A program made the translations under genes and the position numbers. The notes under the pieces were generated by a model, which saw nothing but the letters and a program-made list of their open reading frames with translations, had not been told where the DNA came from and searched no databases. A DNA stretch of 64,000 nucleotides, taken from NCBI GenBank assembly GCA_021442155.1, contig CM038222.1, positions 59,060,266-59,124,265 of the forward strand, written 5' to 3'. This stretch comes from Cymbidium sinense. Lineage: Eukaryota; Streptophyta; Magnoliopsida; Asparagales; Orchidaceae. This document shows, in pieces, positions 11,406 through 21,982 of the stretch; position 1 is the first letter of the stretch, and the number at the start of each line of letters is the position of its first letter.

Positions 11406-11742
11406 GTAATAATTGAGAAAACGATAAAATGTGTAATGTCATGAAAAGTTGTGTAGGAGATAGCTCATGGCATGATACGAGCTCCAAAAAAAATGATAAT
11501 ATATGTAAAAGCATAATTAACTTAATTGGTTAATAAATAAATATAAAAAAATATGAAAATGGATAATACATAATTAAAATTATGAGCAAATATTTATCAA
11601 ATTTTTTTTGCAAATATTTATTAAATGTAAAGCTTCCATCAAAAAATAATATTATATATCACGTAATAATTGAGAAAACAATAAAATGTGTAATGCCATG
11701 AAAAGTTGTGTAAGAGATAGCTCATGGCATAATACGAGCAAC
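11355..11742. repeat. Direct repeat pair, about 115 bp each
   Basis: AAAGCTTCCATCAAAA, CACGTAATAATTGAGAAAAC, AATGTGTAATG and GATAGCTCATGGCAT occur at 11355-11485 and again at 11628-11742 in the same order. About 145 bp of unrelated AT-rich sequence separates the copies. The left copy has gained a TATA microsatellite (about 11375-11402). Confidence 0.85.
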
Positions 11743-12526
11743 TGACTTCGGCGATGACTTTGCCTGACACTAATATACAAAAAGATATGAACTTATTATA
11801 AATTTCACGTTGCAGGACTAAAAATGTTTCAATTAAAATTTAATCAGCGCCTGAAGCTAACTTCTCTGCTTAATTCTGCGTCCAATCAACAGAGTATGCC
11901 TATTCATTCTTATAAATTATTTATTTTACGACTCACGACGTATTAATCAACCATTGATTTATAACAAAACATCAAAGCATTTTATGGAAGCACGGACGAT
12001 AATAGAGTAAACTTTAACTAAAATAACGCTCTCAAGATGTCATCATCATTCATCCAAAATAATCAATATTTTAAGTTGTCATAAATTATCATGTGTAATA
12101 TTTTATCATTGACAGGTTCTGTTTGAGGCGGTCATGGCAGTGCCATGAGGGTTGAATCGCACTACAGAGCGATTAGGCAAGCTATGTTTTGAAGAAGATG
12201 TAGCGAGATAGTTGTATTTTTCAATCTAACATGATAGAATGCAGTGACTATCAAAAAAATTATAATTTGACATTTTTAAAATTAAAAAAATTTGTAATGT
12301 TCATCATAACTTCTTAGATCATAGCTTTTTTGCAGCTACTTCACCACTATTTTTTCAAGAAAGTTGGAATTATAAATCTACTAATATGTTGTCATGTTGT
12401 TCCTGATGATATTTTGTGCAAACCATGTCTCTATGATTTTGGTATTTTTTTTTTGCGAGATCTAATACTTATGCTTTGAAGACTAATGTGGGAATGATAG
12501 TTTCTATATTTATAAAATTCACTAGT
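11743..12526. other. Intergenic, no gene seen
   Basis: AT-rich sequence with no recognisable coding frame. A short GC-richer patch at 12115-12185 has no match that I recognise. Around 12240-12340 there is a run related to the AT-rich dispersed repeat also seen at 35.7, 36.7, 38.4 and 52.3 kb (words like TATCAAAAAGTTATAATTTGA). Confidence 0.5.
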
Positions 12527-13617
12527 TGTTGCATGCTAGAAACCAATTGCGGTAAAATAAAATTTTATATCTTTTTGTCTTGTTAATCTTATGTACAGAT
12601 ATTTAAAGAAAACAAAGAAACTCGATTTTTTTAAAAAACCCGAAAAGAGGAAAATCAGACCTAAATTAAAAATTCTTATATGTTTGTTTCAGTACAAAGT
12701 TTAAGTTTTTTATAATGAGATTAGAGGTTGTATGTGAAAAGCACAAAATTCTAGGTGATAATAGCTATCTCGTAATTGTAGAAGTGGTTGACAATCTGCG
12801 ATAGTGATGTCGGTGATGATCAGCGACTCTGGTGGTCGATCGTCGGTGGTGACCAACAATAGGGCGGCGGTGCTTCTGGCGATGACCAATGGAGGTGGTA
12901 GCGGCTTAATTACGACAACGGCGATGGTCGACGGCCCGTCGGTGGTTTGATGCGACAAACGCGATGGTCAACGGTCACCGGCGATAACGACGGAGAAAGT
13001 TGGTGTGGCCGTCAGAAATGGCCGGCCACAGCGGCGACTGATGTACGATGATGATGTCGATAAACGAATCGGCCCGGCATGAATTAGCGGTGATTAATGA
13101 TGGTAGTGCGCGATGATAATTGGTCGGTCCGTGATATGGCGTAGTTTGGATCCATCGATGATATGATGGTTCGATGGTAGTCATTGAGAGATAATACGGT
13201 GGTCGTCGATTTGACATGATTATGATTCTTAGCCCAAAGTCTCTCTCTTCTCTTTAGCTCTCCTCATATGAAGAATGATTTATAGATTAGATGAGTGGCA
13301 TTTTGTAAATACATAAAATCTAAACCACTCCATGACATTATACTTTTTTATTAGTACTTCAAAATGATTCATTTCATCATCTCATGTATTTTAAGTATTT
13401 GAATGCACAAATTAAGTTAGAATTAGAAGATCTTGGGCTTGTTAGATCTGGCTCGTCAAGCCGCTCGATTTGATTATAAATACTGCAAATTTAGGAGTCG
13501 ATTGATATCACAAATTTTTCAATAAGCGCTTGACCTGGGTTAGTCTTGACTCAGAATCAGATTGCTTTCCACTTCAAGATTCGTGCTTCGAGTAGTGGAA
13601 TTTTCAATGTTATATCA
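12527..13617 (-). repeat. 3' LTR of element 2
   Basis: 1091 bp, plus-strand start TGTTGCATGCTAGAAA and end TGTTATATCA. The GC-rich segment (about 12780-13215) is longer than in element 1 and is built of degenerate GGTGATGGTCG-like words. A TATTTATAG-like box on the antisense side (13271-13278) marks the likely sense-strand TATA element. Confidence 0.88.
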
Positions 13618-13914
13618 CTTGTCTCCTATTTTTAGATGACATTATCTCTATCATCCAAAAATATATGGCAAATAATTGAAAATAACAATTTCTTCAATGA
13701 AATTTGCAGATTCATTAACCTTTGCGTCACATATAGTTTGAGAGAATAGATCTTCATGGGTGAAGAAGACTATGATCCGCATGCAAGGTTATGTATGTTA
13801 GCGTATATCATGATATTATGCTCTGAGCATAAGCATAGGTCGCAGTAGTAATGCGTTCAAGCGTCATGGTCGTAAATAGCACGATATAATTGACGTCTTT
13901 AAAAATAGATAAGC

Positions 13915-14230
13915 AAAAAATTTCAATTTTTTTACCTGGCAGCGCCATAATGAGGAGGGGATTTTTTTAATTAAATGGTTGGCAAACATGAGTCATAATG
14001 AGGAGAGGGCTTTTTTTAGTTAAATAGCTCGCAAACGCTAGCCATAGTGAGGAGAGTAGAGTATTTTTTTAATTAAATGGTTGGTAAACGCTAGCCATAA
14101 TGAAGAGAGAGAGTTTTTTTAATTAAATGACTTGTAAACGCCAGCTATAATGAGGAGATGGTTTTTTTTAAAAAAATTAAATAGTTAGTAAACATCAACC
14201 ATAATTAGGAGAGGGATTTTTTATTTTAAT
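13915..14230. repeat. R3 tandem repeat, 5-6 units of about 60 bp
   Basis: Units contain CATAATGAGGAGAGGG, a T-run, AATTAAATGG and GGCAAACGCTAGC. Around five or six degenerate units occur here and about two occur at 23345-23460 in element 3. The unit begins soon inside the 3' LTR of the non-autonomous copies. Confidence 0.85.
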
Positions 14231-14404
14231 TTATTCTCTTTTGCCCCTGTGGATCTACCATCGTTGGGGTCAAGTAAAGACTCAGTTTTTCCTATGCTCT
14301 AGTGTTCTTTTGCTAGATGAGATATCTAAAGTTGGTGGGAAATTTTTTTTTTTCTTTGTATAAGCTCGTCATTCTTCTGAAAAGAATGTCATTTATTTTG
14401 TTGA

Positions 14405-14675
14405 TTAACACCCGAAGTTCATACGACGAGGCTCTGATTTTCCCTCGAGAGAAGCATCAACTGTCCTCATCGGACCGACCGGATTCATAGGTGATCAAGG
14501 TTCATAGTTCATATGGCGAGGCTCCGGGTTTCTCTCAAAAGTAACGTACCGATAATTTGGCCGAGTTTGGAGGCGATCAAGAGCTGTAGTTCATATGATG
14601 AAGCTCCAGTTTCCCTTGAGAGAGGTGTCAACTATACTCATTGGACCGACTGGGTTTCGAGGAGATCAAGTCCCA
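14405..14675. repeat. R1 array, first block of element 2
   Basis: About three units with GTTCATACGACGAGGCTC, TTTCCCTCGAGAGA and GATCAAG words at a period near 88 bp. The block ends in the unique TATTTTATAGAAAATTGATT sequence that recurs after the second R1 block. Confidence 0.88.
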
Positions 14676-14799
14676 TATTTTATAGAAAATTGATTTTCTT
14701 AAAACTTTAATAGTTGAGAACTGCAAAGTTGGTTGGGAAGGATTGATTTGGAACCATTCCTGAGAAAACTTAGAAATTCTGGCAGATAATTTCAGAGTG

Positions 14800-15715
14800 T
14801 TATTCTTCATGATGTTACTTGATGCCGTTGACTTGTATGAAAAGGGTAGAATCAAATTTATTGAGAATTTTTGGCCCATCCGAGGTTGTTTGTCAAAGTA
14901 ATACTTGATGACATTAACCTATATGCAAAAGGTTGAATCGAATATGTTAGAGATTTTTGACCCATCCGAGGTTGTTTGTCAAAGTGTTACTTGATGACAT
15001 TAACATGTATGGAAGAAGTTGAATCGAATATGTTGAGGAGTGAGATTTTTTGACCCATCTGATGTTGTTTGTCAAAGTGCTACTTGATAACGTTAATCTA
15101 TATAGAAGAAGTTGAATCAAATCCGCTAAGGATTTTTGACCCATCCGAGGTTATTTGTCAAAGTATTACTTGATAACGTTAACCTGTATGGAAGAGGCCG
15201 AATAGAATCTGTCAAGGATTATTGATCCATCCGAGGTTGTTTGTCAAAGTATTACTTGATGACAGTAACATGTATGAAAGAGGTTGATCGAATCTGTTAA
15301 GGATTTTTGACCCATCTGAGAATGTTTGTCAAAGTGTTATTTAATGGTGTTAACCTATATGGAAGAGGTTGAATCAAATCAGCCAAGAATTTTTGACCCA
15401 TCTGAGGTTGTTTGTCAAGAATAGAACCTGCCAAGAATATTTGACTTATCCGAGATTGTTTGTCAAAGTATTACTTGATGCTTGATGATATAAACCTATA
15501 TGGAAGAGGTTGGATTGAATCTGCTGAGGATTTTTGACCCATCCGAGGTTGTTTGTCAAAGTGTTATTTGTTGACGTTAACCTGTATAAAAGAGGTTGAA
15601 TCGAATCTACCAAGGATTTTTGACCTATCCGAGGTTATTTGTCAGAGTTTTACTCGGTGACATTTAACCTGTGTGGAAGAAGTTAATAGTTTTAACTCTC
15701 ATCTGATGTTATTTT
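14800..15715. repeat. R2 array, first block of element 2
   Basis: About ten degenerate units of about 86 bp. Starts of the GTTGTTTGTC or GTTATTTGTC word fall at 14971, 15064, 15150 and 15236, which measures the period. An irregular unit around 15415-15490 has a partial deletion and an internal GATGCTTGATGA duplication. Confidence 0.9.
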
Positions 15716-15985
15716 TGACCCATAGTTCATACGATGAGGCTCTAATTTTCCCTCGAGAGAAGCATCAACTGTCCTCGTTGGACCGACCGGATTCAGAGGC
15801 GATCAAGGCCCGTAGTTCATACGGCGAGGCTCTAGGTTTCCCTCGAGAGAGGCGTCAATTGTCCTCATTGGACAGACTGAGTTTGGAAGCGATCAAGACA
15901 TGTAGTTCATATGGCGACTCGGTTTTCGAGAGGTGTCAACTATTGTCAGGCCAAGTTTGGTGGCGATCAAGTCCTGTATTTTATA
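15716..15985. repeat. R1 array, second block of element 2
   Basis: Three units, again ending in the ATTTTATAGAAAATTGATT spacer. On the plus strand the frame stays open over the array (15673-16014) because the unit is about 90 bp, but that strand is antisense to the element, so I do not call a gene. Confidence 0.88.
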
Positions 15986-16079
15986 GAAAATTGATTTTCT
16001 TGAAACTCCAATAGTTGACGATTGCAAAGTTGGTGGGGAAGCATTGATATGGAACCATTCCTAAGAAAACTTAGAAATT

Positions 16080-17750
16080 TTGGCAGATAATTTCAGAGTG
16101 TTATTCTTCAAGATGTTACTTGATACCGTTGACTTGTATGGAAGGTGTAGAATCAAATTCGTTGAAGATCTTTGACCCATCCAAGGTTGTTTGTCAAAGT
16201 ATTACATGATGACATTAACCTGTATGGAAGAGGTTGAATCATCCGGAGATTTTTTGATCCAGGTTGTGTTGTCAAAGTGTTACTTAATGATATTAACCTG
16301 TATGGAAGAGGTTAAATCGAATATGCTGAGGATTTTTGGCCCATCCGATGTGGTTTTTCAAAATGTTAATTGATAACGTTAACCAATATGGAAGAGGTCG
16401 AATCAAATCCGCTAAGAATTTTTGACCCATCCGAGATTATTTGTTAAAGTATTACTTGATGGCGTTAACCTATATGTAAGCAGTTGAATAGAATCTGTCA
16501 AAGATTTTTTATCCATCCGAGGTTGTTTGTCAAAGTATTACTTGATGACAGTAACATGTATGGAAGAAGTTGAATCGAATCCGTTGAGGATTTTTGACTC
16601 ATCCGAGGTTATTTGTCAAAGTGTTATTTGATGACGTTAACCTATATGGAAGAGGTCGAATCAAATCTGCCAAGAATTTTTGACTCATCCGAGATTGTTT
16701 GTCAAAGTATTACTTGATGACGTTAACCTGTATAGAAGATGTTGAATCGAATCAGCTAAGAATTTTTGACTCATTCGAGATTATTTGTCAAAATGTTACT
16801 TGATAATGTTAACCTGTATGGAAGTGGTCGAATCGATTTTGCCAAGAATTTTTGACTTATCCGAGGTAATTTGTCAAAATATTACTTGATGATATTAACC
16901 TGTATGAAAAATGTTGAATGAATCCGCCAATGATTTTTGACCCATTCAAAGTTGTTTGTCAAAGTATTACTTGATGACAGTAACCTATATGAAAGAGGTT
17001 GAATTGAATCCACTGAGAATTTTTAACCCATCCGAGGTTGTTTGTGAAAGTGTTACTTGATGACATTAACATGTATGGAAGATATTGAATCAAATCTGCT
17101 CAGGATTTTTGACCCATCCGAGGTTGTTTATCAAAGTATTACTTAATGATGTTAACCTATATGGAAGAGGTCAAATATAATTCACCAAAGATTTTTGACT
17201 CATAGGTTGTTTGTCAAAGTATTGCTTGATGACAGCAACCTGTATGAAAGAGGTTGAATCGAAGCTGCTGAGAATTTTTGACCCATCCGAAGTTATTTGT
17301 CAAAGTGTTACTTGATGACGTTAACCTATATGGAAGAGGTCGAATCGAATCCACCAAAATTTTTTGGCCCATTCGAGGTTGTTTGTTAAAGTATTATTTG
17401 ATGATGTTAACTTGTATGAAAGAGGTCAAATAAAATTTTCCAAGGATATTTGATCCATCTGAGATTGTTTGTCAAAGTATTACTTGATGCTTGATGATAA
17501 AAACATGTATGAAAGAGGTTGAATCAAATCCGCTGAGGATTTTTGACCCATCCAAGGTTGTTTGTCAGAGTTTTACTCAGCGACATTTAACTTGTGTGGA
17601 AGACGTCAATAGTTTTAACCCTTATCTGAGGTTGCTTTTGTCAAAGTATGATATTAACATGTATGGAAGAGGTTAAACACTTTAATTCTTCCGAGATTAT
17701 CTGTCAGAGTATTCCTCGGTGACATTAACTGTGTAGTACAAAGTTATGAT
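16080..17750. repeat. R2 array, second block of element 2
   Basis: About nineteen units of the same 86-bp repeat, diverging towards the right end where TTTACTCGGTGACATTTAAC and GTGTGGAAG variants take over (about 17560-17750). The same terminal variants close the R2 array of element 3 (about 32700-33030), so variant order is conserved between copies. Confidence 0.9.
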
Positions 17751-17938
17751 ATGTTGAGTTGTTCGTTATGTGTTATTAGGTGATATTAATTTTGTGTGGA
17801 GGTCAAATCAAAAATATTCATTTGTAACCAAAGTTGCTCCTTCATCTTTGTCTTTTTTTCATGAGTATTATTGACTTGCTTCTCGAACTGATAATCAATT
17901 AGATATCCAGAATATTGATTTGGATGATTTTTTTGAGA

Positions 17939-18082
17939 TTAAATGTTTCCCCCAGTCTCCAACAAAAATTGAAAGATCGAAGTTTGATAAATCTTCATTC
18001 TTCTTATGTGTTCCTCGAGAATAAGATTTTCTTCACTATATATATGGTGCTGTTCTGAAGATAAATTCAGATTGTCAACCAT
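17939..18082 (-). CDS. Short sense ORF in the leader of element 2 (47 codons)
   Basis: The ATG is about 45 bases inside the LTR, the position where element 1 starts gag. The ORF begins MVDNLNLSSEQHH and contains EEHIRRMKIYQTS and LLETGG. The matching ORF of element 3 (33123-33305) begins MVDNLTLYSEHHH and has the same EEHIRRMKI and LLETGG blocks; by eye about 34 of 46 residues agree. It is not similar to element 1 gag as I read it. No known domain is recognised. It may be a short peptide, a shrunken gag start, or just leader sequence that happens to stay open. Confidence 0.4.
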   Translation of the reverse strand: MVDNLNLSSEQHHIYSEENLILEEHIRRMKIYQTSIFQFLLETGGNI

Positions 18083-18125
18083 TGTGAAGATGTAAAGAGA
18101 ATGTTTCTCACAGACAATGTCAAAT

Positions 18126-19311
18126 TGTTGCGTGCTAGAAACCCAATTGAGGTAGAATAAAACTTTACGCCTTAAACTTGTTGAGAAATCCAACATACAC
18201 ACAGATATTTAAAGAGAGAACGAGAAACTCTAGGATTATTACGTGAAACTTAAAAGAGGGAAAAAAATCATTGGGCCTAGCCCAGCAAATATGTTCCACT
18301 ATATGTCTGTTTTAAAGTACAAAGTTTAAGTTTTCCCGATAGTGAGATTACAGAGTTGTATGTGAGATAGTTTGACAACGAAAATTTCATAATCAGCTGA
18401 CAATAGCAATGTTGAGGTAGTTGGGTTATAACATGGTTGATCGGCATAGTGAATGACGGCGGTGATATCGACAAGCGTAATAATAGTAGTTGGCGGTGGT
18501 GACCAACAATAGCAGCCGACGGTGGCAGCTGGCGATGGTTGACGGCGGTGGTCGGTGGCGACCAATGGTGGTGGTCGACGGCGGCGAGGACAGCGTGGTA
18601 GCGGCGGTGATGCAAATAGTGGCAAAGAAGGCGTGGTAGGCGTGGCGAAGTGGAATATGAGCGGATTACGGCATAATGATGTCGCGGTAATATAGCGGAT
18701 CAGCGTAGCAATTAATATGCGGCAGCCAGCGCGATAATTAACAGCGATAATAATGGATGTGGCAGAAAGTCAGTAGCGATGATTATGTGCAACCGGTGCA
18801 GCGTGGTCCGCGATGTCAGCGGCCGAGGGCGATGATGATCGGTGGCGGGAGCCGGCGTGATACGGCGTGTCGGCGGTGGCGTGGCGTGTGGTCGGCGACC
18901 ATCGACTAGTGGCATGATTATGCTTGGAGGTTCTTCTAGCCTGATCTCTTTAGCTTGGCATTTTCTCATGTGAAGAATGAGGGGTTATTTATAGACTAGA
19001 TGAGTAGTGCTTTTGTAAATACATGCAAACCCAAACCACTTCATCGAACAACTCAAAATGATTCCTTTGATCATCTAATGTATTTTAAGTATTTGAATGC
19101 TCAAATGAAGTCAGAATTAGGAGATCTTGGGATTGTTAGATCTGGCTCGTCAACACACTCGATTTGACTATAAACACTTCATATTTAGGAGCCGACTGAT
19201 ATCACAAAGTTTTCAATAAGCGCTTGATCTGGGTTAGTCTTGACTTAGAATCAGATTACTTTCGGCATCAAGATTCGTGCTTCGACTAGTAAAATTTTCA
19301 GTATCATATTA
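18126..19311 (-). repeat. 5' LTR of element 2
   Basis: 1186 bp, plus-strand start TGTTGCGTGCTAGAAA and end GTATCATATTA. Its GC-rich segment is long (about 18440-18910). A clear TATA-like box on the sense (minus) strand, CTATAAATAACCCC, covers about 18983-18995. The adjoining primer-binding site has decayed (CACAGACAATGTCAAA on the plus strand). Confidence 0.88.
18986..18994 (-). promoter_or_regulatory. Putative LTR TATA box
   Basis: The minus strand reads CTATAAATA, and the equivalent site is kept in the other LTRs near 209, 9848, 13273, 22815 and 34235. Position in mid-LTR and conservation suggest the core promoter of the family. Transcription start is not visible from sequence alone. Confidence 0.5.
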
Positions 19312-20247
19312 ATCGTAAATCTACATTTACACATGAATCGAGTGCTTCCAAGGAAATGAAGAAGCCTTTGATTGTCCTAAATAAATATGCATTTGCGAAA
19401 GAGTGTGGTTAGGAAGTTATCATATTATATACTTTAGTAGCTGTGGAATTAAAAAAATATGATAATCCAAAGCTGTGGCTTTTCCCGATGATATTAAACA
19501 TATCTTTATTGGTTTTAAAGATATTTGTCCTAATGAATGACTCTGTTGATATAACTTATTGTGATTGCCTTTTGCCAGTTTGTTAGATAAGTTTTTAGAA
19601 AGACAGCAAACAATTTCTATTTGATTCTGTATTTGGAATCTTCGATTAAAAAGGATTATTTTATAGTTGTTTGGTTGAGATTTAAATTCGATTTTGCATT
19701 TTTTGTTTGGTTGACAAAATATAATGTAAAGTAAATTGAAAGTTCGGCGGCATGCATCCACAACCCACAGAGATTGCAGAGCGGCGTGGCAGCGGCATGC
19801 TGGCGGCTGCAGCGACGCATGATGTGCTTGGCGGCGGCAATGACGTCCTACGATCTGCGGCGGCAGCAGCCCGGCTCAAGGCTGACGGCTGGCGAAGGAG
19901 CGTATGGCGCCCATCGGCCGGCGGCCCTCTCGCCATCACTTTATTACTGTATTTGAATTCTCCAGTTGGGCAATTCAAATACAACTCGGTGTATTTGAAA
20001 TCGAATTTTACTTTACTTGGAACCAACGCTTGAAATGTTAGCGTGCATTTATGCATCATTCAAATCTCAAACTTAAAGGACGAACGACCTTATCCCACAT
20101 AAAATGGAAGCGAAATGCCAACTTTCTTCTGAATAAATGAAGTCAAAAGTGATTTGATTTCTTGCTTTTTAATATATGCTTCGACGTATATTGGGGTAAA
20201 TTGTAAACGAGACAGTGGTCTCTCAAACATCCTCAAAAACTTGACCT
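19312..20247. other. Intergenic with a GC-rich island
   Basis: No gene is recognised. About 19743-19935 is unusually GC-rich, with GCGGCGGCA-type words, inside AT-rich surroundings. It is followed by a hairpin of perfect 11-bp arms (19949-19959 and 19972-19982). Words AAATTCGATTT (19684-19694) and its complement (19998-20008) flank the island. Open frames here follow the GC richness and look spurious. Confidence 0.5.
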
Positions 20248-20541
20248 GCTTGGATGGCGCTCTCTCGGTCTTTCATCGACTATTGCATATGGGTCTGGGA
20301 TAATCTCCCTCGAACCATCCTCATGTTCTACTCCAATTTTCTCTCATCACCGCAAGGCTACTTCCACACTGTCCTCTGCAACGCTAAAGAATTCACCAAC
20401 ACTACCATCAGCCACGACCTCCATTTCATATCATGGGACAACCCGCCTAAGCAGAACCCGCATTACCTCAACTTGGAGGACAAGGAGCTCATGGCCAACA
20501 ACAATGCGCCGTTCGCGAGGAAGTTCCGGAAGGACGATCCG
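20248..20541 (+). pseudogene. Fragment of a GT14 beta-glucuronosyltransferase-like gene (one exon)
   Basis: The frame reads [68 protein letters not shown] and [13 protein letters not shown]. These are the conserved centre of plant GT14 proteins (Branch / core-2/I-branching domain), the family that includes GlcAT14 glucuronosyltransferases acting on arabinogalactan proteins in the Golgi. A stop codon (TGA) precedes the first conserved residues, and a GT follows DDP at 20542, where an intron could begin. No other exon of the family is visible within the next kilobase or upstream. The ATG at 20254 is an internal Met of the family, not a start. It is best read as a truncated gene copy; capture by a transposon is possible but unproven. 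Confidence 0.82.
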
Positions 20542-20908
20542 GTACTAAAAATAAAATTATTTTCTAAATTTAATAATTTGGTACAGGTTTAAGCTCAAAT
20601 TCAATTAATAAATTAAGTACTAACTTTCAACAAATTTATACTATATTTGACTTTTAGTGATACTCTCGATGTTATCTAATATACATAACAATATATATAC
20701 CTATATCACCCTTTAAAATAATGTTATATAAATTAAATAAACTTTTAGTGATAGATAAAAAAATTCTAAAATTATAAAGATGCAAAAGATAAAGAAAAAA
20801 GTATTATACAATTCATAAATCATGATAGCAAAAAATATTAAAAAACTAATATATTAAAATAATAATAAGTAAAAAAATTATAATAATAACTTTAAAAAAA
20901 ATCTATTC
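20542..20908. other. AT-rich sequence, no gene
   Basis: Poly-A and poly-T-rich sequence after the GT14 fragment. It contains nothing recognisable and runs into the 265-bp repeat. Confidence 0.5.
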
Positions 20909-21705
20909 ATCAATAATTTCTAGAATATAACATATAAAAAACAATATCAAACATAATATAAGTCATCAAAAATTTTCTATTTTAATTATATAATTAATTA
21001 ATATTTATTAAATTTTAAATAGTTATTCAAGACATGTAAAAATATGGATACATCATTGCCTTAAATTATCTTATGAGACAGGAAATAGTATAATTTATTT
21101 TTAAATATAAACAAGTTCACATAAATAATATATGATATATTAACAGTTAATTTTTAAAAAAAGAATTTGTTGTTCAATAATTTCTATAATATAACATATA
21201 AAAAAACAATATTAAATATAATATAAATCATCAAAAAAATTTATATTTAATTATATAATTAATTAATATTTATTAAATTTTAAATAATTATTCAAGACAT
21301 GTAAAAAATATGGATACATCATTGCCTTAAATTATCTTATGAAACAGGAAATAGTATAATTTACTTTTTAAATATAAACAAGTTCACATAAATAATATAT
21401 GATATATTAACAGTTAATTTTAAAAAAAAAGATATTGTTGTTCAATAATTTCTAGAATATAACATATTAAAAAAACAATATTAAATATAAGATAAATCAT
21501 CAAAAAATTTATATTTAATTATATGGTTAATTAATATTTATTAAACTTTAAATAGTTATTCAAGATATGTAAAAATATGGATACATCATTGCCTTAAATT
21601 ATCTTATGAGACAGGAAATAATACAATTTATTTTTTAAATATAAACAAGTTCACATAAATAATATATGATATATTAAGAGTAAATTAAAAAAAAAAAGAA
21701 ATTGT
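20909..21705. repeat. 265-bp tandem repeat, three copies
   Basis: Units begin near 20909, 21172 and 21438 with CAATAATTTCTAGAATATAAC. All contain TTCAAGACATGTAAAAATATG, TACATCATTGCCTTAAATT and AACAAGTTCACATAAATAAT. Differences are scattered substitutions and short A/T-run changes, so the copies are close relatives. No ORF or transposon hallmark is seen. Confidence 0.93.
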
Positions 21706-21982
21706 TGGTCAAATTGAATTTGAAAAATCTATTATGCAATTAGCTGAACGCTCATATCGAGCGTTCGACCTTTCTCGTGATTGCGAAGTCCGCCAAATCA
21801 ATCATCCTCACAATAATGATTTCACTAAAACTGTTTGATTAAGCCCGCGTTACTGTTTACTATATTTTTTATCTTTGCCTATGAATATTTATAAATTACA
21901 TAATTTAGAACTCAGACATTGTTAACTTATCTATTTAATTATAGTAAATGTTGAAGCAGTTTATAAAAACATGCATGAAAAT
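21706..21982. repeat. Left flank of element 3, paralogous to 35005-35440
   Basis: Contains GCTGAACGCTCATATCGAGCG and, at the end, GTTGAAGCAGTTTATAAAAAC and CATGCATGAAAAT. The same landmarks occur around 35090-35110 and 35398-35430. The last five bases AAAAT are the left target-site duplication of element 3. Confidence 0.82.

Larger units (their letters stand above)
12527..19311 (-). mobile_element. Element 2: non-autonomous LTR retrotransposon of the element 1 family
   Basis: Two family LTRs (12527-13617 and 18126-19311) enclose 4.5 kb with no gag or pol. The interior, in plus-strand order, is a 3'-LTR-adjacent box, R3 repeats, R1, R2, R1 again, R2 again, and a leader that ends at a decayed primer-binding site. 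Its orientation is the same as element 1. The 5-bp flanks (CTAGT and ATCGT) agree only partly, so the target duplication is unclear. It must have been mobilised by proteins from another copy. Confidence 0.85.

Noticed and set aside
1080..17750. Regularly spaced repeats resembling a CRISPR array
   Set aside because: R1 and R2 units are head-to-tail tandem repeats without unique spacers, in a plant retrotransposon.
18277..18969. Three Pro/His/Arg-rich minus-strand ORFs
   Set aside because: They follow the GC-rich degenerate repeat of an LTR; overlapping frames are all open because of composition.
19752..20059. Overlapping ORFs of about 60-125 codons in a GC-rich island
   Set aside because: Open on both strands because of GC richness; no domain and no splice context.
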